DNA from: Nonomuraea montanisoli | GTDB taxonomy: Bacteria; Actinomycetota; Actinomycetes; Streptosporangiales; Streptosporangiaceae | DNA length: 64,000 nucleotides | Assembly (NCBI RefSeq): GCF_013363975.1 | Contig: NZ_JABWGN010000022.1 | Location: 1 to 64,000, forward strand | Direction of reading: 5' to 3' | Shown here: one piece after another, positions 23,507 through 31,870 of the stretch | Layout: each line of letters begins with the position of its first letter | Position numbering within the stretch: position 1 is the stretch's first letter | Position numbers and translations under genes: made by a program | The notes under the pieces: generated by a model | The model's input: only the letters and a program-made list of their open reading frames with translations | Told to the model about the DNA's origin: nothing | Databases searched by the model: none

Positions 23507-23908
23507 GTGACGGAGTCGACGTTCTCCAGCTCGGATACCGCTCGTCATCGTCGCACGATTTTATGGGCGGACACCGTCGCCCTGTTCTTGCTCGCCGGAA
23601 CCGGGGCGTTATTATTGCTGAGCCGCGAGACAATGACCGGTGGCATCCTGTCGGCATTGGCGGGCCTGTTCTCGCAGGCATGTGCGGCGGGTGCCGCGGT
23701 TGTCCTGGTCGCGGGACTCTGGCGACGGCCCGGCGCACAACCGTCGGGGTTCAGGCTGGCTCCGGCGGACCGTGAATCGCTTGGGCAATGGGCCGCGCGA
23801 CGGGTCCTGCTGGCACTTTTCTGGAAACTGATGGCGCTCCGCACCGCGGTCAGCATTATTCTTCTCCAAGCAGCCCTGCTGGGCGTTTCCGTGCTCGTTC
23901 CCTGGTAG
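23507..23908 (+). CDS. Small membrane protein of unknown function
   Basis: A 133-residue protein with three to four hydrophobic segments: TVALFLLAGTGALLLLS, ILSALAGLFSQACAAGAAVVLVAGL and a C-terminal SIILLQAALLGVSVLVPW. Start GTG at 23507 with GAGG just upstream. The surrounding DNA (23390-24000) has lower GC than the window. No family is recognised. From 23909 to 24120 I see no feature. Confidence 0.5.
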   Translation: MTESTFSSSDTARHRRTILWADTVALFLLAGTGALLLLSRETMTGGILSALAGLFSQACAAGAAVVLVAGLWRRPGAQPSGFRLAPADRESLGQWAARRVLLALFWKLMALRTAVSIILLQAALLGVSVLVPW

Positions 23909-24120
23909 GCGGGCCGCACGGGCATAGCGCCGCACGCGCTGCGCACTGGATTGCGTACGAAGCCCGGAGAATGCCCGGTTGCCGACCTGTTTCTCTGCAT
24001 CGGGCCATGACAACGTGAGGTCCCCGCGTTCCCCCGCAATCGCGACCGTGTGGCGCGCGGTCAACACGCGGGTGATGGATCAGTTGCCCGACGCGCCGCA
24101 CGTCCCCCTACGAGGCCGGG

Positions 24121-24639
24121 TCAGGATTGGCCGGAAGCGACCAGCTCCACCTCGAAACCGTCCCGATCCTCCAGGTAGGCGGCATAGTGCTGCTCCCCAC
24201 CGGCGTACGGATGACGATCGGCGAACATCAGGGTCCAGCCGTGCGCCGGCGCCTGCTCGACCAGGGCATCGAGCCGGGCACGGCCTTGCACATGGAAGGC
24301 CAGGTGGTTCAGTCCGGGGCGGCAGCGGTCGTGCCGGTCGGCGCTGAGCGCGGGTGACTGCTCCATGACCAGATAGGTGTCACCCAGACGCCAGCTTCGT
24401 CCCTCGCTCCAGTTCTGGAACTCGGTGTAGCCGAGGGCCGTCAGCAACCATTGCCAGCCGGCGACGGCCCGGGGCAGGTCGGGGACCCAGATCTCGACGT
24501 GGTGCAGTGTCCCGGTGACGGGCCCGCCGTCCACAGGTCCGCCGTCCACAGGTCCGTCGTCAGCAGGTCCGCCGTCCACAGGTCCGTCGTCAGCAGGTCC
24601 GCCGTCCGCAGGTCCGTCGTTGGCAGGTGTGCCGTTCAT
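24121..24639 (-). CDS. VOC family (glyoxalase/bleomycin-resistance-like) protein
   Basis: The 172-residue protein has one vicinal-oxygen-chelate module: LHHVEIWVPDLPRAVAGWQW with His as first metal ligand, GLNHLAFHVQGRARLDAL with the second His, and YLEDRDGFEVELVAS with the terminal Glu ligand. Before it is a 40-residue Gly-Pro-Asp repeat (DGPAD/GGPVD), encoded by seven 15-bp units. The ATG at 24639 follows GGGGAG and was preferred to 24651. It lies 17 bases behind the GNAT gene on the same strand. The substrate is unknown; bleomycin-type sequestration or fosfomycin-like thiol transfer cannot be told apart. Confidence 0.82.
   Translation of the reverse strand: MNGTPANDGPADGGPADDGPVDGGPADDGPVDGGPVDGGPVTGTLHHVEIWVPDLPRAVAGWQWLLTALGYTEFQNWSEGRSWRLGDTYLVMEQSPALSADRHDRCRPGLNHLAFHVQGRARLDALVEQAPAHGWTLMFADRHPYAGGEQHYAAYLEDRDGFEVELVASGQS
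24526..24630. repeat. Seven in-frame 15-bp repeats encoding a Gly-Pro-Asp tract
   Basis: Alternating units GCCGTCCACAGGTCC and GTCGTCAGCAGGTCC run from 24526 to 24630, giving a 30-bp higher-order period. They encode alternating GGPVD and DGPAD at the N-terminus of the VOC protein. The array keeps frame, unlike the 34-bp array, so copy number can change without breaking the gene. Confidence 0.85.
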
Positions 24640-24656
24640 CTCGCTCCCCATCGCGA

Positions 24657-25127
24657 TCAGAGGTTCGTCAGGTCCAGTACGCCGACCGTCTGGCCGCCGC
24701 TCGTCTCGCCGGTGAGCTGGAACCCCAGTTTCCGGTAGAAGCCCTCCGGCCCGTCCTCGGCCGGCTCCCACGTGACGTACATCTGCCTACCGCCACGACG
24801 CCTGACTTCGGCGGCGACCGAGGCGACGGCGAAGCGGCCGACTCCGCGCCCCTGCGCGTCGGGTGTCACGTTGAGACGCCACAGGCCGGACCGGAAGTCG
24901 ACTCCCTTGCCGTTCCAGTCGATGTCGAGGAACGCCATGAGGAAGCCCACGGGGCTCTCACCGTCGAGGATGAGACGCGGCCAGGCCACCTCCGGGTGGA
25001 CATAGGCCTCGGCCAGCGACTTCGCCACCGGCGAGACGAAGCGTTCCTGGTCGGGACGGACCTTCACGTCGAGGGCGGCATCGATGTTGGCGGCGGTGAT
25101 GGGCACGAGCCGGAGGCTTTTCGTCAT
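24657..25127 (-). CDS. GNAT family N-acetyltransferase
   Basis: A 156-residue acetyltransferase of the diamine/aminoglycoside-like branch: LRLVPITAANIDAALDVKV at the start, LWRLNVTPDAQGRGVGRFAV (the QGRGVG acetyl-CoA loop, about residues 91-97), and EGFYRKLGFQLTGE near the end. The start VKVRPDQERFVSPVAKSLAEAY resembles SpeG/PaiA-type enzymes. It is upstream of, and probably co-transcribed with, the VOC gene. Confidence 0.88.
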   Translation of the reverse strand: MTKSLRLVPITAANIDAALDVKVRPDQERFVSPVAKSLAEAYVHPEVAWPRLILDGESPVGFLMAFLDIDWNGKGVDFRSGLWRLNVTPDAQGRGVGRFAVASVAAEVRRRGGRQMYVTWEPAEDGPEGFYRKLGFQLTGETSGGQTVGVLDLTNL

Positions 25128-25237
25128 GACGAGAACGGTAGGGAAGTCACGGGCGAGCGCGCACGTAACTTTCGACAGGGGGGTGGTCGACGATCGGCGG
25201 ATGACCCGTCCCTGCCGCCGGTGACAGGTTCGCCGTC

Positions 25238-25942
25238 ATGGATACATACTTTCCCGGACGCTGGATCGGCGGCGTCACCCTCGTTCTGGGACCGGTCGTC
25301 ATGGCGGCCGGATATCTGCTGCGCCAGATGAGCACCATCGTCACCCTCACCCCGCAGCAGCAGGCGTGGGCAGAGGGGCAGCCGTTCGCCGCGTACGGCC
25401 AGCTCCTCGCCTACACCTCGGAGCCCGCGCTGCTCACCCTCGCGTACGCGGTGTTCGCGCTGGGGGCGTTGCTGCTCTTCCCCGCCTTCGTCGCCCTCGC
25501 CCAGCAGGTGGGGGGGCGCCTCGCCTTCTGGGGCGGCACGTTGCTGGTCGCCGGGCTGTTCGCCCGCCTGTACTTCGCCGGCGCCGACCAGACCGCCTTC
25601 CAGCTCACCGAGGCCGTCGGGCTGGACCAGGCGACGAACGCGATCATGAAGGAGTACGTCGACATCGCGTACGGGCCGTGGAGGGTACCGGTCTGGGCGG
25701 CGGTCGGGCAGTACGCGGGGTCCCTGCTGCTGGCCGTCGCCGCCTGGCGTTCGCGCCTGTTCGGCGTCGCCCGCGCCGTGATGCTCCTGCTGGCGGGCGG
25801 CACCTGGGTGGGGGTGCTGAAGGGCGCCTCGATCCCGGACGTCCTGGTGACCGTCCTGCTCTGCGTGGCGCTGGCGCCGCTGGGGGTGCGGATGCTGCGT
25901 GGTCTTCCGCCGGACCGCGGCGCGGCGTCCAGGTGGTGGTGA
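25238..25942 (+). CDS. Multi-pass membrane protein
   Basis: A 234-residue protein with about six hydrophobic helices (WIGGVTLVLGPVVMAAGYLL, LLTLAYAVFALGALLLFPAF, LAFWGGTLLVAGLFARLYF, then VGQYAGSLLLAVAAW, VMLLLAGGTWVGVL and DVLVTVLLCVALAPLGV). The layout recalls DUF4386-like integral membrane proteins. No transport or catalytic motif is clear. It is the first of a run of three same-strand genes. Confidence 0.65.
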   Translation: MDTYFPGRWIGGVTLVLGPVVMAAGYLLRQMSTIVTLTPQQQAWAEGQPFAAYGQLLAYTSEPALLTLAYAVFALGALLLFPAFVALAQQVGGRLAFWGGTLLVAGLFARLYFAGADQTAFQLTEAVGLDQATNAIMKEYVDIAYGPWRVPVWAAVGQYAGSLLLAVAAWRSRLFGVARAVMLLLAGGTWVGVLKGASIPDVLVTVLLCVALAPLGVRMLRGLPPDRGAASRWW

Positions 25943-25971
25943 TTCCGTACAGGCCTCCGCAGAATGGCCGG

Positions 25972-26562
25972 GTGACGGATACGCCATGGATGGTTCTCAT
26001 CGGGCCGGCGGCGGCAGGAAAGAGCACGCTGGGAGCTCTGCTCGCCGCCTCCACGGGACGCCGGTTCGTCGATGTCGACGAGGTCGGCGGGGCCTACTAC
26101 GCCGAAGCCGGCTGGACCATGGCCCGGTTACGCGAACGCATTCAGGCCGTCGGCCGGGTGGCCGCCGAACGCGAATGGGAGCCGGCGCGGGCCCACGCCG
26201 TGCGGCGGGCCCTGGCGGCTCATCCAGCGGCGATCGTCGCTCTGGGCGCCGGGCACAGCCACTACACGGACCAGGAGTTGTTCGAGGCCGTGCGATGCGC
26301 GCTCGCCCCCGTCCCGCACGTGATCCTCGTTCTGCCGTGCGCCCGTCACGACCGGTCGGTGGAGGTGCTTCGCCACCGCAGCATCAGCGTCAAGGGAACC
26401 GACTGGATCAATGGGGACGGGCACGATCTCCTCGACGAATGGGTGCGCTGGCCGGGCAACGCGCTCCTGGCCACCGCAACGGTTCACACCGACGGCGAGA
26501 AGCCCGTGGAGACCGTCGATCGGCTGCTCTCGATGTGCGGCGCTCACCCCGAGGTGGCTTGA
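25972..26562 (+). CDS. Shikimate-kinase-like P-loop kinase
   Basis: The 196-residue protein begins MVLIGPAAAGKSTLGALLA, a Walker A loop in the shikimate-kinase context, followed by STGRRFVDVDEVGGAYY (substrate-binding Asp region) and AIVALGAGHSHYTDQELF (cf. GGGxxxxxxxR). It lacks a clear SKI RxxxY lid and the aro gene neighbourhood, so it probably phosphorylates some other small molecule. GTG at 25972 starts it. Its stop shares a base with the next gene's ATG (TGATG at 26560-26564). Confidence 0.75.
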   Translation: MTDTPWMVLIGPAAAGKSTLGALLAASTGRRFVDVDEVGGAYYAEAGWTMARLRERIQAVGRVAAEREWEPARAHAVRRALAAHPAAIVALGAGHSHYTDQELFEAVRCALAPVPHVILVLPCARHDRSVEVLRHRSISVKGTDWINGDGHDLLDEWVRWPGNALLATATVHTDGEKPVETVDRLLSMCGAHPEVA

Positions 26563-27164
26563 TGGCGCGGCGCTTCACGTGGCACAGGCGGCCGAGGCGA
26601 AGGCTCATCGTGGAACCGGAGGGCCTGACGTTCGCGTGCCGGCTGGACGGGCGCTGTCCGACCCTCGCGGAGCTCCTGACCTGGCTGGGGCCGACGGTGG
26701 AGGGCTACCGGTGGCGGCTGGTGATCGAGGAGATGCTCAGCCCCCGCTACGAGGAGATCGTCGCCACCGCGGAGATCTCTCTCGTGGAGACCGAGTGGCT
26801 CGTCGCGATGTGCGGGGACGACACCCAGCTCATCGACGGCGAGCTGATCGCCCACGACGAGGCCGGAGCGCCGGTCGGCCTGACCGTTCTGGCGTCCGAC
26901 AGCACGTGGTGGACCGTGGAGACGAGGCGGCGAAAGATCCTGGACAGGGTTCGCCGCCTGGTCCGAAAGCGCGGTCTTAAGCGAGCGGCGCGGGGTCGCT
27001 GCGCAGCCTGCTGTAGACCCAGCCGTCCCGCCACTGCCCGGCTCGGAACTCGATGGCGCGCAGCACGCCCTCCAGCCGGAACCCCGCCTTCTCCAGCGAC
27101 TTCTGCTCCGCGATGTTCTCCGGATGCGTGCGCGCCTCGATCCGCTCGACCGGCGTGTGCGTGA
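26562..27164 (+). CDS. Hypothetical protein, 3' end antisense to a GNAT gene
   Basis: A 200-residue frame coupled to the kinase gene by a one-base overlap. The first 140 residues look like a normal protein (LIVEPEGLTFACRLDGR, LAELLTWLGPTVEGYRWRL, SLVETEWLVAMCGDD), while the last 60 are Arg/Pro/Cys-rich and antisense to the GNAT gene at 26977-27507. The original stop has probably been lost near 26980, giving an abnormal tail. Function unknown. Confidence 0.5.
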   Translation: MARRFTWHRRPRRRLIVEPEGLTFACRLDGRCPTLAELLTWLGPTVEGYRWRLVIEEMLSPRYEEIVATAEISLVETEWLVAMCGDDTQLIDGELIAHDEAGAPVGLTVLASDSTWWTVETRRRKILDRVRRLVRKRGLKRAARGRCAACCRPSRPATARLGTRWRAARPPAGTPPSPATSAPRCSPDACAPRSARPACA

Positions 27165-27507
27165 ACAGGTAGTCGCACAGCATCGTCTGCGCGCGCCAGC
27201 CGATGCCGCGGCCGCGCCAGTCGGGCAGGAGCGCGATGCCGATCTCCCAGTACGTCGCGACGCCGACGACGGTCTCGTGCCAGTCCACGAAGCCCGCCGC
27301 GGTCTCGCTCCCCTCCACCGCCACCATGAGCCGGCCGTGTTCCTTGCCGAGGTAGCCGTCGGTGGCGAAGCGCCGGGCGGCGGCCTGGGCATCGCGGAAA
27401 CCGGTCCAGTCGAGCCCGATCAGGCCCGGTTCCGTGGCGAAGCGCCGGAACAGGTCGAGGTCGGCCTCGGTCACCGGCCGCAGCCGCACCACCATGTCAC
27501 TCGTCAT
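26977..27507 (-). CDS. GNAT family N-acetyltransferase
   Basis: The 176-residue protein has the RimJ-like order VVRLRPVTEADLDLFRRF, then YWEIGIALLPDWRGRGIGW (acetyl-CoA loop RGRGIG) and ENIAEQKSLEKAGFRLEG. A 17-bp tandem duplication at 27496-27529 surrounds the start and presents several ATG codons; ATG at 27507 is used here, and ATG at 27495 (fifth codon) is an alternative. It overlaps the tail of the convergent gene by 188 bases. Confidence 0.85.
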   Translation of the reverse strand: MTSDMVVRLRPVTEADLDLFRRFATEPGLIGLDWTGFRDAQAAARRFATDGYLGKEHGRLMVAVEGSETAAGFVDWHETVVGVATYWEIGIALLPDWRGRGIGWRAQTMLCDYLFTHTPVERIEARTHPENIAEQKSLEKAGFRLEGVLRAIEFRAGQWRDGWVYSRLRSDPAPLA

Positions 27508-27529
27508 CGAAGGTCACTCGTCATCGAAG
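27496..27529. repeat. 17-bp tandem duplication across the GNAT start codon
   Basis: GTCACTCGTCATCGAAG occurs twice in immediate succession (27496-27512, 27513-27529). On the minus strand each copy offers an ATG, but 17 is not a multiple of three, so the upstream ATG (27524) is out of frame. Confidence 0.85.
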
Positions 27530-27551
27530 CCTCCCGGAAGATCCCACGCCT

Positions 27552-28091
27552 TCACTCCCCCGTCAGCCCGTCCACCGACTCGCGGATGAGGTCGGCGTGG
27601 CCGTTGTGCCGGGCGTACTCCTCCACCAGGTGCAGCAGGATCCAGCGCAGGCTCGGGGCGCGGCCGTCGGACCAGGTGCGGCGGGCGAGCCGGTCCGGGC
27701 CGCCGTCGGTCAGCGCCTGCGCCACCAGGGAGCGCGAGCGGTCCACCGCCTCCCGCCAGATGGCGTGGAGCTGCTCGGGGGTGTCGTCGGCGGCCGAGTG
27801 CCAGTCCCAGTCGGGGTCGGCCTTCCAGTCCACCGTGTCCCACGGGGGCTGCCGGTCCCGCCCGTGCAGCCAGTACGTGGACCATTCGTCCTCGACGTAC
27901 GCGAGGTGCTTGAGCATCCCGCCGAGGGTCATCGAGGAGGCGCCGGTGGTCGCCCTGAGCCCGTCGGCGTCGAGTCCCGCGCACTTCCAGGCGAGGGTCG
28001 CCCGCTGGAAGTCCAGGAAGCCCAGGACGGTGGCGATCTCGTCGGCCGCGAGAGGGGGCTCGGGGCGGCCCTGGTCGTCGAGGGTCGGCAT
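27552..28091 (-). CDS. DinB family protein (mycothiol-dependent-enzyme-like)
   Basis: A 179-residue four-helix protein of the DinB/DUF664 type. The probable metal His residues lie in LGGMLKHLAYVEDEWSTYWL and in ILLHLVEEYARHNGHADLIRE, the latter giving the HxxxH arrangement expected for a divalent metal. In actinobacteria such proteins are mycothiol-dependent transferases or isomerases that detoxify electrophiles; the substrate here is unknown. The ATG at 28091 is the only good start, divergent from the XRE regulator. Confidence 0.85.
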   Translation of the reverse strand: MPTLDDQGRPEPPLAADEIATVLGFLDFQRATLAWKCAGLDADGLRATTGASSMTLGGMLKHLAYVEDEWSTYWLHGRDRQPPWDTVDWKADPDWDWHSAADDTPEQLHAIWREAVDRSRSLVAQALTDGGPDRLARRTWSDGRAPSLRWILLHLVEEYARHNGHADLIRESVDGLTGE

Positions 28092-28162
28092 GGGGGGTGA
28101 TCATACCGGCAGGGCACCCACCGCATCGCGCCGCAGGTCAGAGGGCTGACACACTGGACGGC

Positions 28163-29074
28163 ATGGCACGTGAGCAGCGCAAAGCCGGCGGCGACGGCTC
28201 GGAGCTGGGGCGCTTCCTTCGCGCCCGCCGCACCCAGGTCACGCCCGAGGAGGCCGGCCTCAGGGTCGGCCCCGGTCTGCGCCGCACGCCGGGACTGCGG
28301 CGCGAGGAGCTGGCCACGCTCGCCGGCGTGAGCATCGACTACTACATCCGGCTCGAACGCGGCAAGGAGATCCGCCCCAGCCCGTCCGTGGTGGACGGCC
28401 TCGCCCGGGCCCTCCAGCTCGATCCCGCGGGACACGAGCACCTGCGCGACCTCGCGATGCGCGCGGTGCGCCACGTCTCCGAGGCGCCGGCGGCGCCCAG
28501 CCGTGCCGTGCGGCCCGGGATCGGGCTGCTGCTGGAGAGCCTGCGGCCCAACCCCGCCCACGTGGTCAGCCGTACGACGGACGTGCTGGCCTGCAACCCG
28601 GCGGGGCTGCGGCTGTTCGCCGGGATGGAGGCGTGGCCGGCCGCGCGGCGCAACATCGCGCGGTACGTCTTCCTCCATCCCGCGGCCCCCGACCTGTTCG
28701 ACGACTGGGACGAGCAGATCCGCGCCTGCGTCGGCCGGCTGCGCGCCCTGGCCGGCACCGAGCCGGACGCGCCGGACCTGACCGAGCTCATCGACGAGCT
28801 GCTGCTCAAGAGCCCGGACTTCGCCCGCCTGTGGGAGCGGTACGACGTGCGGGCGCACACCCACGGCCGCAAGACCTTCCACCATCCCGACGTCGGCGAC
28901 CTCACGCTCGGCTACCAGTCCATGCAACTGGAGGGCACGCCCGGCCACCGCCTGGTCGCCTACCACGCCGAGCCCGGCACTCCCGCGTACGACGCGATGG
29001 TGCTGCTCGACATGGCCGCGCACGAGGAGTCCTCCTCCCGGGGCCGTGAGGGGACGCCGGTCCGGGACAGCTAG
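28163..29074 (+). CDS. XRE-type helix-turn-helix regulator with MmyB-like ligand domain
   Basis: The 303-residue protein has an N-terminal Cro/C1 motif (LGRFLRARRTQVTPEEAGL, RTPGLRREELATLAGVSID, YYIRLERGKEIRPSPSVVDGLARAL) and a C-terminal MmyB-like PAS domain, seen in HVVSRTTDVLACNPAGLRL and LTLGYQSMQLEGTPGHRLV. This family binds fatty-acid-like ligands and often controls a neighbouring oxidoreductase or detoxification gene. It is divergent from dinB, a likely target. The ATG at 28163 is used. Confidence 0.88.
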   Translation: MAREQRKAGGDGSELGRFLRARRTQVTPEEAGLRVGPGLRRTPGLRREELATLAGVSIDYYIRLERGKEIRPSPSVVDGLARALQLDPAGHEHLRDLAMRAVRHVSEAPAAPSRAVRPGIGLLLESLRPNPAHVVSRTTDVLACNPAGLRLFAGMEAWPAARRNIARYVFLHPAAPDLFDDWDEQIRACVGRLRALAGTEPDAPDLTELIDELLLKSPDFARLWERYDVRAHTHGRKTFHHPDVGDLTLGYQSMQLEGTPGHRLVAYHAEPGTPAYDAMVLLDMAAHEESSSRGREGTPVRDS

Positions 29075-29084
29075 GGTCGGGATC

Positions 29085-29606
29085 ATGGTGGATTGGGTGC
29101 GCCTGCGACTGGATGTGGACGGGGTCGACGACGTGGCCTTCGAGCCGTACCTGGAGCGCGCGCACGAGGCGGGCATCGGGCTGACGACCATGGCGGAGCT
29201 CGGCGGCGACACCGAGGACCACCGGCGCGCCCTCTACGAGCTCAACAGGACGTGCTCGGCCGACATCCCGGAGCGGGGCGAGTTCTTCGCCTACGAGGAG
29301 TTCGTCGCCAGGCGCTTCGACTCGCCCGGCTTCCACCCCGGCGGTGTCGTCCTGGCGGTGCACGACGGCGTGTGGGTCGGGATGTCCGCGACCTCCCTGC
29401 ACCCGGCCGAGGGCTACGCGTTCAGCGAGATGACCGGCGTGCTCGCGCCGTACCGGGGGAAGGGGCTGTCGCTGGCGCTGAAGCTGCTGGCGATCCGTTT
29501 CGTCCGCTCGTCCGGGTACGGGCTGCTCAGGACGTTCCACCACCCGCTCAACGCGTCGGCGATCGCGATGAACCGGCGCCTCGGCTTCACCGACGACCCG
29601 GCCTGA
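29085..29606 (+). CDS. GNAT family N-acetyltransferase
   Basis: A 173-residue acetyltransferase with the central TGVLAPYRGKGLSLALKLLA (acetyl-CoA loop YRGKGLS) and the end motif HHPLNASAIAMNRRLGFTDD. The N-terminal half (DIPERGEFFAYEEFVARRFD) resembles GNATs that act on small molecules. It follows the XRE gene by 10 bases and is probably co-transcribed. Region 29607-29840 shows no gene; TTGGAGA before 29841 is the ribosome site of the permease. Confidence 0.85.
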   Translation: MVDWVRLRLDVDGVDDVAFEPYLERAHEAGIGLTTMAELGGDTEDHRRALYELNRTCSADIPERGEFFAYEEFVARRFDSPGFHPGGVVLAVHDGVWVGMSATSLHPAEGYAFSEMTGVLAPYRGKGLSLALKLLAIRFVRSSGYGLLRTFHHPLNASAIAMNRRLGFTDDPA

Positions 29607-29840
29607 AGCCCGCCGTACCGCGCGGGGACGCCTTCGCCGGTTTTCGGCGGGGATTTCGGTCACCTTACGATCACCTTGCGGCCACAACAGGCACTCAATG
29701 CCCGTTTGCACCTTCCGCCCCTTGCGGCGCGACCCTCCGCTACGGGAGGATCACTCGTTGAAATACCGCGATGTCCGTGACCCGTCCGGACCGGCGGCCA
29801 CCCCCCGCACACCGGTGCATGACGACTTGGAGAGACTGTC

Positions 29841-31223
29841 GTGCAGCCTCAAGAGCAGATCGAGCAGTTCGGCTATCGGCAGGAACTGCGGCGCGGCGTC
29901 GGAGCGGCCGACCTCGTGTTCTACGGCCTCAACTTCATGGTGCCGATCGCCCCCTTCGCGATCTTCGGGCTCGTGTACTACCGCTCGGGCGGCATGCCGG
30001 TCCTCGCGTACCTGGTCGGCATGATCGCCCTGCTGTTCACCGCGGCCTCGTACGCCCAGATGGTCAAGGCGTTCCCGCTGTCCGGATCGGTCTACAACTA
30101 CGCCAGCCGCGGCATCAGCCCGGCCGTCGGGTTCATGACGGGCTGGGCGATCCTGCTCGACTACCTGCTGCTGCCGAGCCTGCTCTACCTGGTCGCGTCC
30201 CTGGCCATGAACGAGACCGTGCCGCAGGTGCCGGTGTGGGGCTGGCTGATCATCTTCGTGGCCGTCAACACGGTGATCAACCTGCGTGGCGTCCGCATGA
30301 CGATCAGGCTCACGCGGGTGATGATCGCCGCCGAGCTGGTCGTGCTGGTGCTGTTCCTGGGGGCCGGCATCTGGGCCCTGCTCCAGGGCGCGGGCCACGG
30401 GTTCAGCCTCTCGCCGCTGTTCAACCCGGACACCTTCTCGTGGCCGGTGATCTTCGCCGCGGTGTCGGTCGCGGTCCTGTCGTTCCTCGGCTTCGACGGG
30501 ATCAGCATGCTGGTCGAGGAGTCCACCGGCGGGTCGGCGCAGGTGAGCAAGGCCATGCGGTTCGCGCTGATCCTGGCCGGTGTGCTGTTCATGGTGCAGG
30601 TGTGGGTCGCCGCCCTGCTCGTGCCCGACCCCGCCACGCTGCTGAACCACGACACCGGCACCGCGTTCCAGGACGCTGCGGCCGTCGCGGGCGGCGAGTG
30701 GCTGCGCGAGCTCACGTCGAACGCCACCGCGATCTCCTGGGGCGTGGCCAACACGCTGGTCGCCCAGGTGGCCGTGTCGCGCCTGCTGTACGCGATGGGG
30801 CGCGACCGCCAGCTCCCGTCGTTCCTGGCCAAGGTGTCGGTCAAGAACTCGGTGCCGACCAACGCCATCCTGCTCGTCTCCGCGCTGTCCATCGGGCTCG
30901 GGCTGTGGATGTCCTCCCTTGAGGACGGCGTCGACCTGCTCGGCAGCCTGATCAACATGGGCGCGCTGGTCGCCTTCATCATGCTGCACGTGTCGGTGAT
31001 CGTGCACTACGTGATCAGGAAGCGCTCGGACAACCTGTGGGCGCATCTGATCTCGCCGCTGATCGGGATGGCGATCCTCATCCTCGTCGTCATCAACGCC
31101 CACGTCCTGGCGCAGGTGACCGGCTTCGTCTGGCTCGTCGTCGGTGCGATCTTCCTGGCCGGCATGTACGCCACGGGACGCCGGCCCGTTCTGAGTGGCC
31201 TCGACGCGAAGGAACCGGTGTGA
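29841..31223 (+). CDS. APC-superfamily amino-acid permease
   Basis: A 460-residue permease with about 12 helices. The N-terminal YRQELRRGVGAADLVFYG and the helix-1 break, then PLSGSVYNYASRGISPAVG and SFLGFDGISMLVEEST, are typical of APC permeases such as putrescine importers and amino-acid/proton symporters. The start is GTG at 29841 with GGAG upstream. Its stop overlaps the GPP34 start (GTGA at 31220-31223), so the two are translationally coupled. The substrate is probably an amino acid or amine. Confidence 0.88.
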   Translation: MQPQEQIEQFGYRQELRRGVGAADLVFYGLNFMVPIAPFAIFGLVYYRSGGMPVLAYLVGMIALLFTAASYAQMVKAFPLSGSVYNYASRGISPAVGFMTGWAILLDYLLLPSLLYLVASLAMNETVPQVPVWGWLIIFVAVNTVINLRGVRMTIRLTRVMIAAELVVLVLFLGAGIWALLQGAGHGFSLSPLFNPDTFSWPVIFAAVSVAVLSFLGFDGISMLVEESTGGSAQVSKAMRFALILAGVLFMVQVWVAALLVPDPATLLNHDTGTAFQDAAAVAGGEWLRELTSNATAISWGVANTLVAQVAVSRLLYAMGRDRQLPSFLAKVSVKNSVPTNAILLVSALSIGLGLWMSSLEDGVDLLGSLINMGALVAFIMLHVSVIVHYVIRKRSDNLWAHLISPLIGMAILILVVINAHVLAQVTGFVWLVVGAIFLAGMYATGRRPVLSGLDAKEPV

Positions 31224-31858
31224 ACCGGCTGCCGCTCCACCAGGACCTCTACCTCATCGCCCACAGCGAGGCCGGCAAGCTGCTGACCCACCAGTCGTCG
31301 CTGGCGCTGGGGCTGGCGGGGGCGGTGCTGGCCGAGCTGCTCCTGGACGACCGTGTCGCCGTCGTCCAGGGCCGGGTCACCGTCTTCGAGCGCAGCCGTA
31401 CCGGTGACCCGATCGCCGACGCCATGGTCGGCCTGATCCCCCAGGACCGGGGGCACGAGGACGTCAAGTTCTGGATCAAGACGGCGGCGAAGGACATCTA
31501 CGAGCGCACCCGCGACGACCTGGTCGCCAAGGGTGTGCTCGCCCCGGTGACCAAGCGTCGCATGGGCATGCTGCCGTACCTGCGCTACCAGCTCACCGAC
31601 ATCACCTGGGCCGTGCGCGCGTCGTCGGGGGTGCGGGCGGCCGCCGAGAGCTGGAAGGAGGCGGACACGCGCTGCGCCGTGCTGTGCGGCCTGGTGTCCG
31701 TGCTGCGGGTGGAGGCGGAGCTCTACCTCAACCAGCCGACCGGCCGGCTCATCGAACGGCTGCGCGCCATCGCCGATGAGGACTCCCCCGAGGCCAAGCT
31801 GGTCGTGGACCTCGTGGACACGCTGGTCGCCGAGGCCGCGGTCGCCGTCTACCGCTGA
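31220..31858 (+). CDS. GPP34 (GOLPH3-like) family phosphoprotein
   Basis: The 212-residue protein matches the GPP34/Vps74 family: LPLHQDLYLIAHSEAGK at the N-terminus, LALGLAGAVLAELLLDDRVAV, then DVKFWIKTAAKDIYE, LVAKGVLAPVTKRRMGMLP and the end LVVDLVDTLVAEAAVAVYR. In eukaryotes this family binds phosphatidylinositol-4-phosphate at the Golgi; bacterial roles are unknown, and the family is common in actinobacteria. Coupling to an amino-acid permease is noteworthy. Confidence 0.88.
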   Translation: MNRLPLHQDLYLIAHSEAGKLLTHQSSLALGLAGAVLAELLLDDRVAVVQGRVTVFERSRTGDPIADAMVGLIPQDRGHEDVKFWIKTAAKDIYERTRDDLVAKGVLAPVTKRRMGMLPYLRYQLTDITWAVRASSGVRAAAESWKEADTRCAVLCGLVSVLRVEAELYLNQPTGRLIERLRAIADEDSPEAKLVVDLVDTLVAEAAVAVYR

Positions 31859-31870
31859 CCCCGCGGCGCG

